64,000 nt of DNA from Pseudoneurospora amorphoporcata (taxonomy: Eukaryota > Ascomycota > Sordariomycetes > Sordariales > Sordariaceae), in NCBI GenBank assembly GCA_033297205.1, contig MU859222.1, positions 1 through 64,000 of the forward strand, written 5' to 3'. Below the pieces are notes generated by a model. The model was not told the origin of the DNA, searched no databases, and saw only the letters and a program-made list of their open reading frames with translations. Below, one piece after another: positions 35,317 to 46,834 of this stretch (position 1 is its first letter; every line of letters begins with the position of its first letter). Made by a program: the position numbers and the translations under genes.

Positions 35317-38300
35317 TTAGGCCTCAACCTGCTCGGGAGCGGCATTTTCGTCCTGGCCATCGGTCAGCTTGCTAACAAGGCGAATCTTAGTCGCACTCAG
35401 TGTGCCGACCGATCCCTTGCCAGACTTTGCTGCCGTGGCCTTGGTCACGGACTTGCCCGCCTTCTTGGCGACAGTCAGCTTGGGCATCGCCTTGCCCGGT
35501 TTTGTGACCTTTGCCAACGTGCTAGCCTTGCGCGGTTTAACGACCTTGACGGCTGCCGTAGACTTGGCCGCTGGACTGGCAGTGTCCTTGCTCTTGACAG
35601 GTGATTTCCTAGCTTTCTTGAAAAGGGACGATACGTTCTTAACGCCGGAGTCGCGCACTTTCCAGGAAGGGGCGCGTTTCCTCGCGGACGAAGACGACGG
35701 TACATCGAAAATTGAGCCGCCATCACCTTCTGCAGCAGCAGGAGTTTCCTGAACAGCGTCCGCCATCTTCTTAGCCCTGGGCGTGTTCTTGGGAGTTACC
35801 CTGGCTGCCCTGGAAGCTCTGTTTCCTACCTCCTCCTCAGCCTCTGTCGTTCCTGCCGCTGTGATCGAGCCACCTGCATCAGCTGCGACTATGGTCAAGT
35901 TAGAACCCCTTGTCGGAGCTTTCAGCGTGATCATCTTGCTCTTCGCCGCGGCACCCTTCTTCGAAAAAGATTTGACAACTTTCGTCGACGCAATGCTGAC
36001 TTTCCGAGTGAATGTCTTGGTGGTCTTTGCCGAAGCGGTCTTGGACTTGGCGCTGACAGACACCTTGGAGACCTTTCGCGACAAAAATGTTGCAGCTCCC
36101 TTTGCTGTATCTTCGGTCGACTTGTCGACCTTCAATTTCTTCGGCGACTTTCCCTCGCCCTCTACAATAACCCCATTGGCTAGGAGCTCTTGAAGCTTCC
36201 TTTTCGCAGCCTTTTTCTTGCCCTTACCCTCTGCCTTCGGAGGCTTGGGCGGCTTCACTTCCTTAGGTTTGGGCCCAAGGACGCCTCGGCAGTTGGGCGC
36301 ACCGCACAAACACTTCTGCACGTTCTTAGCGGAGAAGGGGTCAAAGTTGTAGTCGTACGTTAGCTCCTCGCCAGTTTGAATGGGGCGGTCACCCGCAAAA
36401 AGCGCCATTCTCGGCTGCCCAGAGACGATCCATTTGATCATGCGACAGTTAGGGGAGCATGAATGATTGACGAACCGCGCGATACTACCGGTAGTTGCGT
36501 CAATAATCATGTTTTGGTCAAATGACATGAGGTAGTAACACTATAATAAGTGTCAGTGATGGGAGAGCTTTGCGGGCAATGACAGAACAATCCCTGGAGA
36601 AACTCACCTCGTTGTTCTTGTATTCCTCATTCATTCGACGTTCACACTCCTCATCGGTGATGATCTCGCCTGTGTACTCCATAATGATCTGGTGGGGTTC
36701 AAAGCAACGGTTGCTACGCACACCATATCCTCTGTCTTCGGTCTTGAAGACCTCAACACCTACGCGGTAACGACCTCCTTGCTTGGTTCTTTCTGTGAGC
36801 ATCTGGAAAGCTCGGTTTTGGCAGAACTCTTTGCCGATGTTGCAGTTGGTCTCATCACACTCGTACAGCATGACGCGATTCTGGCAGTCTTGAGCGCATC
36901 CGTCTTCGGGCGTACATACGCACTTTGAAGCAAAGTCCTCAAAGTGAGGAGTCTTCTTCCATATCGCCGCGGCCTGGCCGATGAAACGGTCTAAAAAAAA
37001 ACAAGGCATAGGTAGGTTAGCTATCGAACACTTATATTACAGTCAGACGTTCCCATCTCAATAGCATACTCACTCTTTGTCATGGTGCGGTACGCGGCGG
37101 GCTTCGGCTGTCCGGGAGGCAATGGGTGGCAGACATCAAACGGCAGCTTGAAATCACGACCTGCGATGAGCAGCCGCAATCCATTGAAAATTGGCAATGG
37201 AAGCACCTTGTTCGGTGGGCAACTCTTTGCGAGTTCTGGGATAGTCAGGAGCTTCTTCCTCTCTTGCGTAGTGAGGCTTTTTGTGACGTCCTCGGGAGCC
37301 TGCTGACCAGCGTAGAGACCCTTATTAAGCCACTTCTTTACGCGCTTTTGCTTGTCGACTAAACGAGAAGATTCGGTATTCATCGGAGCTTCTGGTTCCA
37401 CCGTCTTCTCCTTCTTATCTTCACGTACTGTAGTTGTGCTGCTCTCGACCCTGGGCTTCTTCTTTGCTGGTGCAGTGGGCTCCCTCTCCTCAGTTACCTC
37501 GATGTACTTTCCGTTGCTCCAAACAGAGTATCGAATTGGACGAGTGTCGATGCCAACGAATTCGTTCGTATCTCGTAAGCGCTTCAGCTCGCGTGGAACA
37601 CGAGTTACAGCAGGCTCAGCAGTCTTCTTGGTCTTTTTGCCCGGTGCCGGTGGTATCAATGACAAGAGAGGGTCTTCAACGGGGACACCCGAATGACGCG
37701 TCGCTCTGCGCATAGCAGGGACTACAACGGAGGCCTTGATCGTCACAGCTTTTGTTGCCTTGTCTTTCGTTGTTTTGATTCCCCTCGCTTTGACTGCTTT
37801 GACTTGTTTGGCTGGGCTTGTTTGTACATCTCCATTTGTTTCTTCTGGGACATCTTCCCATGTGCCTGTTTGTCCATCTTCGGTGCTGCTTGGCTCCGCT
37901 TCTTTCTCGACGCTGGGTTGGGCTTCCTTAGGGGAGCTTATCACGGCTTCATCGACAGTGCTCTTTCCAGCTTCCTCGGCCCTGGCTGTCCTGCTTGGTT
38001 TGCCTGTATTTGTCGCCGTGCGTTTCTTGGGTCTTCCGACAGGCCTCTCGATAACCTCCTTTTTGGTTGCCTTGGGCCCCCTTGTGCTAGGCTTTGTGGT
38101 TGCGCTCGGTGCGATCGGAGGAATATGGCCGGGAACATCGGCTGGTAGGGCGGGAGCCAGCGTGTCGCTGGTGTAGGGGTGGATGATTTGCGCGGTATCG
38201 GCATTTGTCGTCGAGCTCAGTTCGGCGGTATCTGTAGGGAATCCGAGCGGCGCTTCATCCATTGACGCGTCGAGAGTCTCGTGATCCACGCGATTTTCCT

Positions 38301-39183
38301 CGGCTGGGGCCTCGGGTGGTTGAGCGGCGCCATTTTTGTCGGGACTAGCAGCGACTTCGGGGATTTCGGGCTCGGGGATCGTTGGTTCGGGAACCGTGGA
38401 CTCGGGGATCGTGGGCTCGGGGGCTGCGGGCGCGTGGACGGACGGGTTCGTGGGCGCGTCTACGGGCGCGTTCGAATTGGGCTTGTCGGTTTCCTGGTTT
38501 GCTGGTTGAACAGATTGGATGTTTGCGGCAGGGTCTGCGAGAGTTCTGCCCCGAGAGGCCAGCAGCAGCGCGGCTTGAGCGGCCTGCTCAGCTTCGAGAG
38601 CCTGCTGGGCTAGTAGAGCCTGTAATTTTCTACCTTTTGGTTTCCGTTTTTTCTGGAGAACAATGTCACCTTTCGAGGCGCGTTTGCCATGCACATAGGT
38701 GCCGGTCAATCTCGCAAGATTGTATATCGGGGCGTTGTTGCCTCGTGCACGGCGCGGAAATCGACCTGTTGAGTCAGGACCGGGTTGTTGGTTGGGTTGG
38801 TCGGGCAGTGAGGGGTCCGCGGGCTGTTGGGGAACCACAACAATGGCGTCTGGTTGGGCCTCTGCTATCCCTTGGCCGGCCCCTTGTTGTTCTTGTTGCA
38901 ACTGTTGGTGGGCTTGGTTTTGCTGTTCGTCCTCTAGGAAAGGGATGGCGCTCTCTAGACAGGGTACGGAAATGGTATCTGGTTTGCCACTAACATCCGC
39001 ATCGGAGATCTGCGACATGTTATCCGGCGAGACAGTGGTTGGCGGTGTCGAGGTCAACGAAGCCGGTGCATCGGAAGACGCTTCGATGGACGCATCGGTA
39101 GGCGCGCTCACAGCGCTCACGAAGCTCGAGTCTGAACTGAGAAGCCCCCGGGCCAGCTCAGCAATCGCCACGATTGCCGCCAT
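35317..39183 (-). CDS. ash1: ASH1-type histone H3 lysine 36 methyltransferase
   Basis: Chromatin enzyme with an AWS-SET-post-SET module. Three exons, 39183-37074, 36990-36608 and 36540-35317, give 1,238 residues. Residues 1-700 are low complexity: Gln-rich, then a run of PEPTIPE/PEPEIPE-type repeats (genomic about 38,350-38,430), Ala/Lys/Thr-rich tracts and a conserved basic block before the catalytic part. The AWS cysteines begin at about 727 (CVCTPEDGCAQDC, NCNIGKEFC). The SET domain covers about 760-900, with RGYGVRSN, the substrate motif NHSCSPN at 856-862 and GEELTYDYNFDPF. Post-SET CLCGAPNCRG follows. The C-terminal 300 residues are Lys/Ala/Ser-rich. AWS plus SET is shared by ASH1 and SET2; the long N-terminus and absence of WW and SRI domains favour ASH1. 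The frame stays open a little upstream of 39183 without an ATG, so that ATG was chosen. Confidence 0.9.
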
Positions 39184-42114
39184 TGCCGCGGTTTTGCGAG
39201 GCGACCAACGCGCCAAGTGAGTGAGCCTTGGGCTGCCGGGTGATGTGGTAACAGAAAAAGTTGCCCGACGCTACTGTTCTCCGGAAGTGGAAGTAGTTGG
39301 AGATGCGGAGCGCGGTAGGCGCGTGGCAAACTCGACCGGCTCCACGGTGAGATTGCTTGGCCCAACGGTGAGGGAGGCCCACGCAGCAAAAGGTCAACCA
39401 ACTGGCGCAGATGCAGGAGCACAAGCCGACGGGGTGCAATGGCTGCTTGTCTTTTTACTCTGAAATTTGGGGCGAGGCGGTTTTTTCGAAAGACGAGCAA
39501 CAGACGGGCAAGAGTAACAAACGGTCCAAGCGGTGCATAGGTAGGTTCGGAATGACTGGAGAACTGAAATGTGAGTGTGATGTGTCGCTGAAGAAAGATC
39601 TGCGCGTTAAGCCAAAAGTGCAATGGCGGTTAGCAGTCGTGTTGCCGGTTATTTTTGTTGTCGATGTGGGAATGGGAAAATTTGAAGACGGCAATGGGGC
39701 ATGAAAACGCTGCGGTGTAAATGGTAGATATCTCGAGAATTCCGGAGGGTGGGGAAGCAAATATGTGGTGCAGGATATAGAGATGTTGCTTGATAGGTTA
39801 TGTTGTTGACAATCGCATTCCCAACCGGCAGAAAAAGTTACGGAGGGGGTTTGACGGTGATGGAAACAAGTGAAGGAAGTGAAAAGGCTGAGCGAAGGAT
39901 GTGAAGGCGCGGACGGACACGCGGAGCGAGACCCGGAGTGGTAGCGAGCGAGCGCGAAATAGGCAAGTCGAGTGGAGGAGGAGAAAGAGGGAGGATTGAG
40001 TGGAACGAGTGAATGCCTGAGAACGCCAGGGGTAGTTTGTCCACTCACCAAATAGGTGCAAAGTCCAGGTTCCAGCCAGATAGCTGACAAGACACTCGAA
40101 AGGGGGGCGCGGGCAAATGCGGAAGCAGACAGCAGCGATGCGGATGGATATTCCTTGATGCTCTGGGCGTGCCTGGATTGAGACCTGGCTGGGCTCTGGT
40201 CGACGGATGGACCGATGTGGTCGAGTGGTTGTACGCGCACCGAGAAATATGTGATGTTCTGGCGTGAGGGAGTGGAAATGGCGGTTGCACGGGTTGCGAG
40301 AGGGAAAAGGGGACGTTGGTTGGGACCGGCAAAGATATTTATTCGAGACTGGGGAGGCTGGGCTGGGGGCTCTTGACCCCAAGCTGTAGTAAGCTATGAG
40401 CGAGTGTTTGGACAACGGCCCGCTCCAACACACACGCACAGTACTCCCAACACTCCTGTCCACCTTTTTCGTGAGAATAAGAGGTGCCTTGATGCACTTT
40501 CCGCTAGGAGACAAGGTTCGGGGCCTTGGAGCATCTCGCAGCCGATCATCCAGGCCAGTTCCGGACTCTCGTGATCATCACTTGAGAGCCCGCCATCCCA
40601 CAAAGCGACCGCTACCTCGTCGCCATTCACGACCAAGTCCACAGCCATGTCCATCCCTTTCTTTGCTTTGTAAATACCACAGCTTCCTATGGCAGGCTGG
40701 CTGACGGCCTAGGTTCCTGCCTCGGAACTGGTATACTCGACTGCAGGCATTTTGGTGCCACCCGAGGATTACATGATCCTCGGGCCTACTGATGTTCACT
40801 CCTCGACCATACATGCCACGTCCATCGTGCAGTATACCTCACTGCTCCCTCCTCCATTAAGAAAATCCTGTGTATATTGGCATTGCTAGAGCTGGAGACA
40901 GGGCGACTTTGATATTCGCCAGTGTCGGCCCCAAAGCCGAGGGCGAGGTATCAGAATTCAGAGATAGGTGGGTAGATGCAAGCTTCAGCTCCAACGACCC
41001 AACCTTTGCGCCGAGCCGACTACTGATACGTATCAACGCAAGGGAACATGCTATAGCCGTTATTTGGGGGATTCAGCGCCCCACGTCGTAGTGTCGTAGT
41101 TCGGAGGTTGGGCCATCGTGTGTTAATTGGCGTCGTGTCCTACCTTTCCTGTGCAGCTTGAGGCAATCACTCCCCATCTCGTCCTGTGATGGCTCTCCCA
41201 AAAGAAATCAGAGCGGAAGTTAGACAAACACGAAGAAGGGAAGAAATTTGACTGTTACCTATGATGGAAGTTGGATGAGAACGGCAGAAAGCGAAAATTA
41301 TCTGGGATCATTTGCTCTTCAGCTTGACCGGTTGCGCGTTTGGGCTCGTCGACTCATGATAGCGGGCGATGATACCAGAAGATCCGCGCCTAGAATTGCC
41401 GATAGCGACTCTCCGGTTGGGTTTTGATACCACTGATGATTCCGACAAGATCTCGGATTTGTTTGCAAGATTTGGTTGGGACAAGTCATAAACCCCATTG
41501 CCACTCAAAGTTCGCGACGCCGCCATCCCACTCCACATGACAATCGGTCTGCAAATGGCGCTACATTCAGATCTCAAGGTGCAAGCAGTGAAATATCATC
41601 AACATTTATCTCTGGGAAGGTAAAAAGGCGAGGAGACAAGATGAGTCTGGGAACTTGGGGTGGACATGTGCAAGTTGCATCAATTTCCGACTTCCAGTAC
41701 ACTACCCTCTACCATTGTCTACGCTACCCACACGTATATACCTGTCCACGATACAATGCCATCGAAGCAGTGAATAAATCATCGATATTGCCGCTTTCCT
41801 CAAATGACTCGAAGATTGAGTGAAATTTCGAGACAGGAGGTCAAAGTTGTTGAACGGACGGACCACCTGCGAGACAGACACTGATCACTGACGGGCGGAC
41901 AACCTCAAGGAAACCCACAACACCAATGGTAATTCACAAGTGACTTCCAAAATAGCTGCAGTGATAACCTCAAGTCAACAAAAAACAATAGGAAACAGTC
42001 GTATGCGCAGTGCTCCGCCATCCAGATATCCGACTCCCTGACATACAGATAGAGGGGCACCAGCTGCCAGCAGACCAGCAACCTCCCGCACGGCTACATC
42101 CCGCATTAGACCAC
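39184..42114. other. Divergent intergenic region, ash1 leader
   Basis: The first 1.3 kb upstream of ash1 is pyrimidine-rich on the minus strand and keeps long, low-complexity frames open (261 and 238 codons) that look like leader rather than protein. TTTG|GTGAGT at about 40,046-40,051 (minus) is a candidate donor of a 5'-leader intron. A 72-codon minus frame at 41308-41526 (MAASRTLSGNGVYDLSQ) has unbiased, coding-like composition and is listed separately. Confidence 0.45.
41308..41526 (-). CDS. Weak small ORF (72 aa)
   Basis: ATG at 41526, stop at 41308, composition balanced and polar (SEILSESSVVSKPNRRVAIG), ending QPVKLKSK. There is no recognisable domain and no supporting splice site. It could be a real short protein, the last exon of something larger, or chance. 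Confidence 0.2.
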   Translation of the reverse strand: MAASRTLSGNGVYDLSQPNLANKSEILSESSVVSKPNRRVAIGNSRRGSSGIIARYHESTSPNAQPVKLKSK

Positions 42115-42567
42115 ATGAAACCTTCCAAGATGCCTACTTCAAGCTCCGGCGAAACTCCCACTGCAAACACCGTTTACTCATTGGGGGATACCTCGGCCGG
42201 GATCATGACGAACATATCGCTGACTCCTCGCGCTTCGCTCGAATCAACCTCGACCATTCCTCCTCCGTCCCAACAGCATTCCAATCCTCATCATAATCCC
42301 CATTCATCACCCTGCTCCCCTCCCGGGTCACCTGATCATCCCGAACACAAACCGTCTTCCGACGACCAACAAAATGATCAGCAGAAGGACCACGAACAAG
42401 ACCCAGAACTAGTCTCCGGTCAAGCCCCAGATCAAGCTCAAGACTCAGTGCCAGAGCAAAAAGAATCCCAACTAGGCCAACCCCATCAACAACACAAACA
42501 TTCATCATCAACATCCTCAACATCATCATTATCCACTACTGGCAAGCGTGATGCCAAGAACAACACC

Positions 42568-42602
<35 letters not shown>

Positions 42603-42774
42603 GGACAAAACAGCCCTGAACGAATTCATCACCCGTTCTCGCTCTTCCACCCTCTACACGCCCTCGGCCAACGAGCGGGACGAGCAGATCCGCATCGCCA
42701 TCCTGATGCGGTGTCTGGACATGGAGGAGCGGTTTCGGGTTCAGGCTGCTCGATATTGGGGGCCTTTGCAGTGA
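42115..42774 (+). CDS. Low-complexity Ser/Gln/Asn-rich protein with ordered C-terminus
   Basis: A single exon of 219 residues from the ATG at 42115 (an alternative ATG is at 42130). The first 150 residues are disordered: Ser/Thr, Pro, His and Gln rich, then an Asn run of 11 encoded by a CAA/AAC repeat. The last 45 residues look folded and helical (LNEFITRSRSSTLYTPSANE, RDEQIRIAILMRCLDMEERF, RVQAARYWGPLQ) and are the part likely to be conserved. It is oriented away from ash1. I recognise no named family, and function is unknown. The minus-strand frame overlapping its 3' end (42741-43319) is mostly His/Ser low complexity and is treated as a shadow. Confidence 0.65.
42559..42603. repeat. AAC trinucleotide repeat in coding sequence
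   Basis: About 15 nearly perfect AAC units, broken once by ACC, encode the poly-Asn tract of the gene at 42115-42774. A slippage-prone length polymorphism is expected. Confidence 0.85.
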
Positions 42775-43809
42775 ATGGGTAGCTGCTTAAGGGTTACTGA
42801 ATGGGGGTGGATGGAGGGAAGGGTGAGTAAAAGGGGGAGAGGGAGGGATATGGACTGGATGTGGGTGGATGTTTGTTGGTGGATATGAAGTTGGTGGTGT
42901 TGATGATGGCGGTGGTGATGGCAATGGCAATGTCGTGTTTCTTGTGGCCCAGGGGAAACAAGCGGGACTATACCTGTAAGGTTATGTTTCAACCTATTCT
43001 GGGATTTTGCTATTGTACTACGGAGGGAGTGATTTGGATGATTACTTACGGAAGACTGGCCGCTTGGCTGGATAATTGGCGAAGAGAACGGACGGTAAAC
43101 ATGATCTTTGGCTATAGTACCTAGTAATCTAAGGGAGCCCGAAACAATATAGAGGAATGAGTTAGATAGGATCAATTCTATGAAGATATCGACGCTAACA
43201 ATCCAAGCCCGCCAGGTCATTCCGTGAATGGGAGCGGGATGTAATGTTGTTGCGAAAAACCAAGGTCCCTTCTCAAGTCGACGGAACATTTCATCTTGGA
43301 GGTTAGGGTTGATAAGCAAACCTCTACTTGAGAAAACAAATTGGACGTGGCACTATTGCTAAGATGTTAGATAGGTACGTTTTGGGTTATACTAGAGAGA
43401 GTAAGAATTACGTTTTATGTATAAATATTAAACATTTGCCCGGTATGTCTACTTAGGTTAGTAGACGTCAAAACCTGGCCAAATTGTTTGAACGTCTTGC
43501 CCGCGTCCTTGGGCTTCTGTCAACAGTTCCGAATGTGATGGATAGCAGTTCATCCTTCAAGCAAGAAGAATGTGGACAGTCTCGCGAGATGTTCCGTATT
43601 GTTGTCACCATCGAATTTGAGTACAAAGTGTATATATAAGGTATCTTTGAGTTGTCGCTTCCAGATCTTTCAAGTAGCTGATAAAGCCACTGGCGCTATT
43701 GATGTATTGGTTGGCCCCTTTCATAGCTGTATGATATCCTTCTGCCACTCCTCGGAAGTTCGTGTATAAGTTACAAGATATGCCTCATCGCTTTGCCGAC
43801 GCAAGCTTG
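42775..43809. other. Convergent intergenic region
   Basis: This lies between the 3' ends of the Asn-rich gene (+) and the Zn2Cys6 gene (-). It includes a G-rich, GTGG-repetitive stretch just after 42775 and an AT-rich patch near 43,380-43,440. No gene is recognised. Confidence 0.5.
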
Positions 43810-44175
43810 CTACGCTGACGAAGAGCTTCCATCACCTAGCTGCTGCCGGCCATTAAGCGACGTGCTCCCGGTCTTTTGCGTTTTCTCTCCCATAGGAGGA
43901 CTTTGACCAGGATATCCAGTTCCTTCACCATCCTTCTCCGATGTTGCTGCTCCCCCATTCGTGTCCGTGTCACGTGTCCGCTCACTCGTCCCATTATTCG
44001 AACGATGACCAGTGATGAGCCCATTAACCTCCGCCGTCTTCGTGGGAGAACATGTTGATCCTCCTTCGTCAGCTACCGCCTCTGCTGCTTTTCCAGGGCT
44101 GCCCTCTTGGGACATATTTGTCCCAAGCGATGCAGAAATCCCATTAGACGTCGCTGTTTGCCAGTCACACCGTAC
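43810..44175 (-). other. In-frame open extension after a TGA stop
   Basis: Immediately after the TGA at 44178-44176 the same frame stays open for 121 codons to a TAG at 43812-43810. It begins VRCDWQ, supplying the sixth cysteine of a Zn2Cys6 motif, and continues Ser/Gly/Thr/Asn-rich (AEAVADEGGS, DTDTNGGAATSEKDGEG). The composition is that of a disordered protein tail, not of UTR. It is probably the original C-terminus of the upstream gene, cut off by a nonsense change, or reached by readthrough. Confidence 0.6.
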
Positions 44176-45603
44176 TCAGCGGTCGAAGCACATTTTGCAA
44201 CTGCCGCCCTTGTAAGGGACACATGATACCGCGTGCCGCTGGCAGTTGTCACAGCGAGGGTTGACTAATGCTCCACGCTCAGGTTTCTCTGCAGCTCCTA
44301 TGATGGATCGGTTGCGTTCTAAAGCACTGGATGACTCCCCGGAGAGTCGACGCGCTGGATCTTGCGGTACCGTGTTTTCCATATGGCTCGGGCTAGTACG
44401 TTGCTGAAGCGGAGTCAATGTCCCAGGCAGCGTCGGCATTAGTAGGTCTAGTGACTGGAGGGTAACAGCCGGCGGTATGTGCGACTGCGAATGATTAAAA
44501 GATGCCAAAGAGGGACTTGAGCCAGAGATTCCTATGATAGAAGTTTCGACTTGCCGGGAAGCTTGCTTGGCAGCTTGGGACAGAAACTGTTGTAGTAAGT
44601 AAGCCCGAAGATCAGGATCAGGCTTCAGCTCTCTGTGGCGTGCCGAGGGCTGATTCAACTCTGAAGTGTGCTGAAATGTGTAGCGAGCTGCAATAGCAGC
44701 TTTGCAGCCGCTCAGGTGGTAGTTCAGTTGTCGCGCTTTGGCAGCTATCTCATCAGCCTTCTGGATGATCCTGTGAACTCGATCCTCAACGAGATCTAAC
44801 GTGGTCAACTCGATTCTCTCATCCTCTTCCAGCGGTTTGGGCGGAACTAGGCTGAAACGGTCCAAAGTACCGGACCTGATAAGCTGCCAGTCATCCCAGC
44901 TGATTTGCACATGAACGTTTTTCATGGAGAATCGACAAACGCGACCAACACCGTTTAGTGTGGTGAGATTGAACTCGTCAGGGTTCGAAGCCGCAAACTC
45001 GAGGATGTCCAGCCAGCTAGGCTTGCAGGGCTGATCCACTCCAGAAGGATCCTTGGGATAAACTTTGATTTCTCCTTCAAAAAGACTCTCCATAGCTCCT
45101 AGTAGACGAGGTGCAGTAAGCTTAGCCCCCAAGTTGGCGGCAAGGCTTTCATTCCGACCGAGTACTCCTTGGATAATTTTAGCTCCAGGGCCTGTATAGC
45201 AGAGTTCTCTTCATACCTTCATAGTCGTTGATGAGGGATATGACCTCGTTGAACACGCCGTTATCCCCACGAAGAAGACTGAGGCTTGATGTCTTGATTC
45301 CAGAAACCGAAAGGTAGTTGATAGGTGTGGTATTACCTAGTGATAATTAGTAAGGTAATAGGGACTTGGTTTGGAGGTTTAGGACCCAATTTATCGCCCA
45401 ATCACGTCAACTGTTGGCTCGTTGGATACTGGTCCTCTTTCAAGTTACAACATACCTGACTGTGGCGGCCGTGGTTGGGGTATGCGGTCAGGGCGAGTAA
45501 GGTCGGGGATGCCATTGTCGTCTAGGTCCCTCTTGCGCTTAAAGGGGCCGGGCCCAGAGGGGGCATCCCCCGATCTGAACTTGTCGTGTATGCCTGCTGG
45601 CAT
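44176..45603 (-). CDS. Zn2Cys6-type protein interrupted by TGA
   Basis: Three exons, 45603-45456, 45336-45217 and 45167-44176, give 419 residues to the first stop. The 49-nt second intron (GTATGA...CCAAG) restores NDYEG-VLGRNESLAANLGA. The N-terminal 50 residues are basic and Pro-rich; about 60-320 is a helical conserved-looking region (FNEVISLINDYEG, SWLDILEFAASNPDEF, ISWDDWQLIRSG). The C-terminus carries Cys395, 398, 405, 413 and 416 (CDNCQRHAVSC, GGSCKMCFDR), then TGA. The next in-frame cysteine is at position 423, so with the stop counted as a residue the spacing is C-x2-C-x6-C-x7-C-x2-C-x6-C, the Gal4-type zinc cluster. Unusually the cluster is C-terminal. The gene is either a nonsense allele/pseudogene or needs readthrough. 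Function unknown; DNA binding is inference. Confidence 0.7.
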
Positions 45604-46800
45604 CTTGCGGCGTCACAGCAGAACCAAGCAGAAAAAAAACTGTTTTGACTGAACAACGTGGATTGAGTTATTCCCTGATAGTGCGACCTGGGTGAATGTT
45701 ATATATCTCCACCGGGTTCCGTCTTGATCCGGGAACTCTCCGATTAGAATTTGCCGATGTTGGCCTGGCCGAAGCAGGGTAAACTCGGGGGCTGCCCCGC
45801 ACAAACAGGGCAAACCTGCGGTGAACTGCTGTGGTGAGCCTGGAGGCAGTGGTATCAGGGAAATCCGGCATGGAGGCAAGATGCGTACAGAACGATGCGC
45901 GATGCTACCTGTCGAAGGAACCCGAACTTGCCGCGGCCGTTTCGTACCGTAATAGCTGGGGATCAGGTGTCGAGGGCAGATCGTGAGGTAAAGGAGGATA
46001 TGCTTCCCTTGTGTTCCGGGTTTGATAACAGTCAGAGAACGAGTCAGGAAAACTTCTGGACAGTGGATAGAGGGGTCGAGTCGTCGTCAAGTGTCCGACA
46101 ATGAAATAGTAACACCGACTTTGAGCGGCCGGAAACCAAGGCCGGTCTTATTCCTTGGGCAAGCTTGGAATTTGGTAGGACCTACTTCTGAGTTCCCAAT
46201 CGCATCTCGTCACATGGAAAGCTCGATCGAATACTCTTGGCCCGGCGAGCAAAGTCTTGGTTCGATGGCTCTCGGATGTTGCCGAGAGAAATCGAGTTTT
46301 TGTCAAAGCCCTGGACTTCCAAGACGGAGCTTGGTTCTTGGCACATATGCCACTGGCAGTCTTGGGCGAAATCTTGTAGCTTTGACAGGTTCCTTCGCTG
46401 CTGCGTTGAGAGTCAAGGTCGTAGAATGCAATGCCGACTGCTGCATTGCACCTCGGTTCCGCCATGAGGTTGGCAGTATTCCCGTTTGCTCAGAACCAAG
46501 AACTGGACCATGGCCAGCTGATTTCCTCAGCGTCCATGTTCATTCAAACCTGCAGCCGGTGACTGGTATTTGGGGAGGGCAAACTCGTCATAGGAGATCA
46601 GAGCCCCATGATACTGCAGAGTCGATAGACATGATGAGAGCTTGGAGAGAAGGAAACAAAACACCAGGACAATCATAGACCCAAAAGGGTAGTGGATGAG
46701 CAGCTGGGTCGTGTCTGCGAAGCCCTCTACTGCATCGATATTGGTACTCATGGCACCCATTGTCTCACGCGAGCGGGACAATGGCAGTCTATGAGGAATG

Positions 46801-46834
<34 letters not shown>

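Noticed and set aside
35369..35752. Plus-strand hydrophobic frames opposite the ash1 C-terminus
   Set aside because: Mirror image of the Lys/Ala/Ser-rich ash1 tail; no independent evidence.
38281..39220. Plus-strand Gly/Arg/Trp-rich frames opposite ash1
   Set aside because: Antisense shadows of the Pro/Glu/Gln-rich N-terminal part of ash1.
39455..40514. Minus-strand frames of 261 and 238 codons upstream of ash1
   Set aside because: Pyrimidine-rich leader gives Ser/Pro/Leu/His-rich translations in two frames at once; no folded domain or splice join to ash1.
42741..43319. 192-codon minus-strand frame
   Set aside because: The second half is His/Leu/Ser low complexity from a GTGG-repetitive plus strand, and it overlaps the Asn-rich gene; not supported as a gene.
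45192..45216. 25-nt candidate intron (GTATGA...TACAG) in the Zn2Cys6 gene
   Set aside because: Too short to be spliced; extending to the next acceptor (CCAAG, 49 nt) also keeps frame and is of normal size.
46022..46678. 218-codon plus-strand open frame
   Set aside because: The first ATG is 64 codons in, it overlaps a minus-strand candidate, and it shows no recognisable features.
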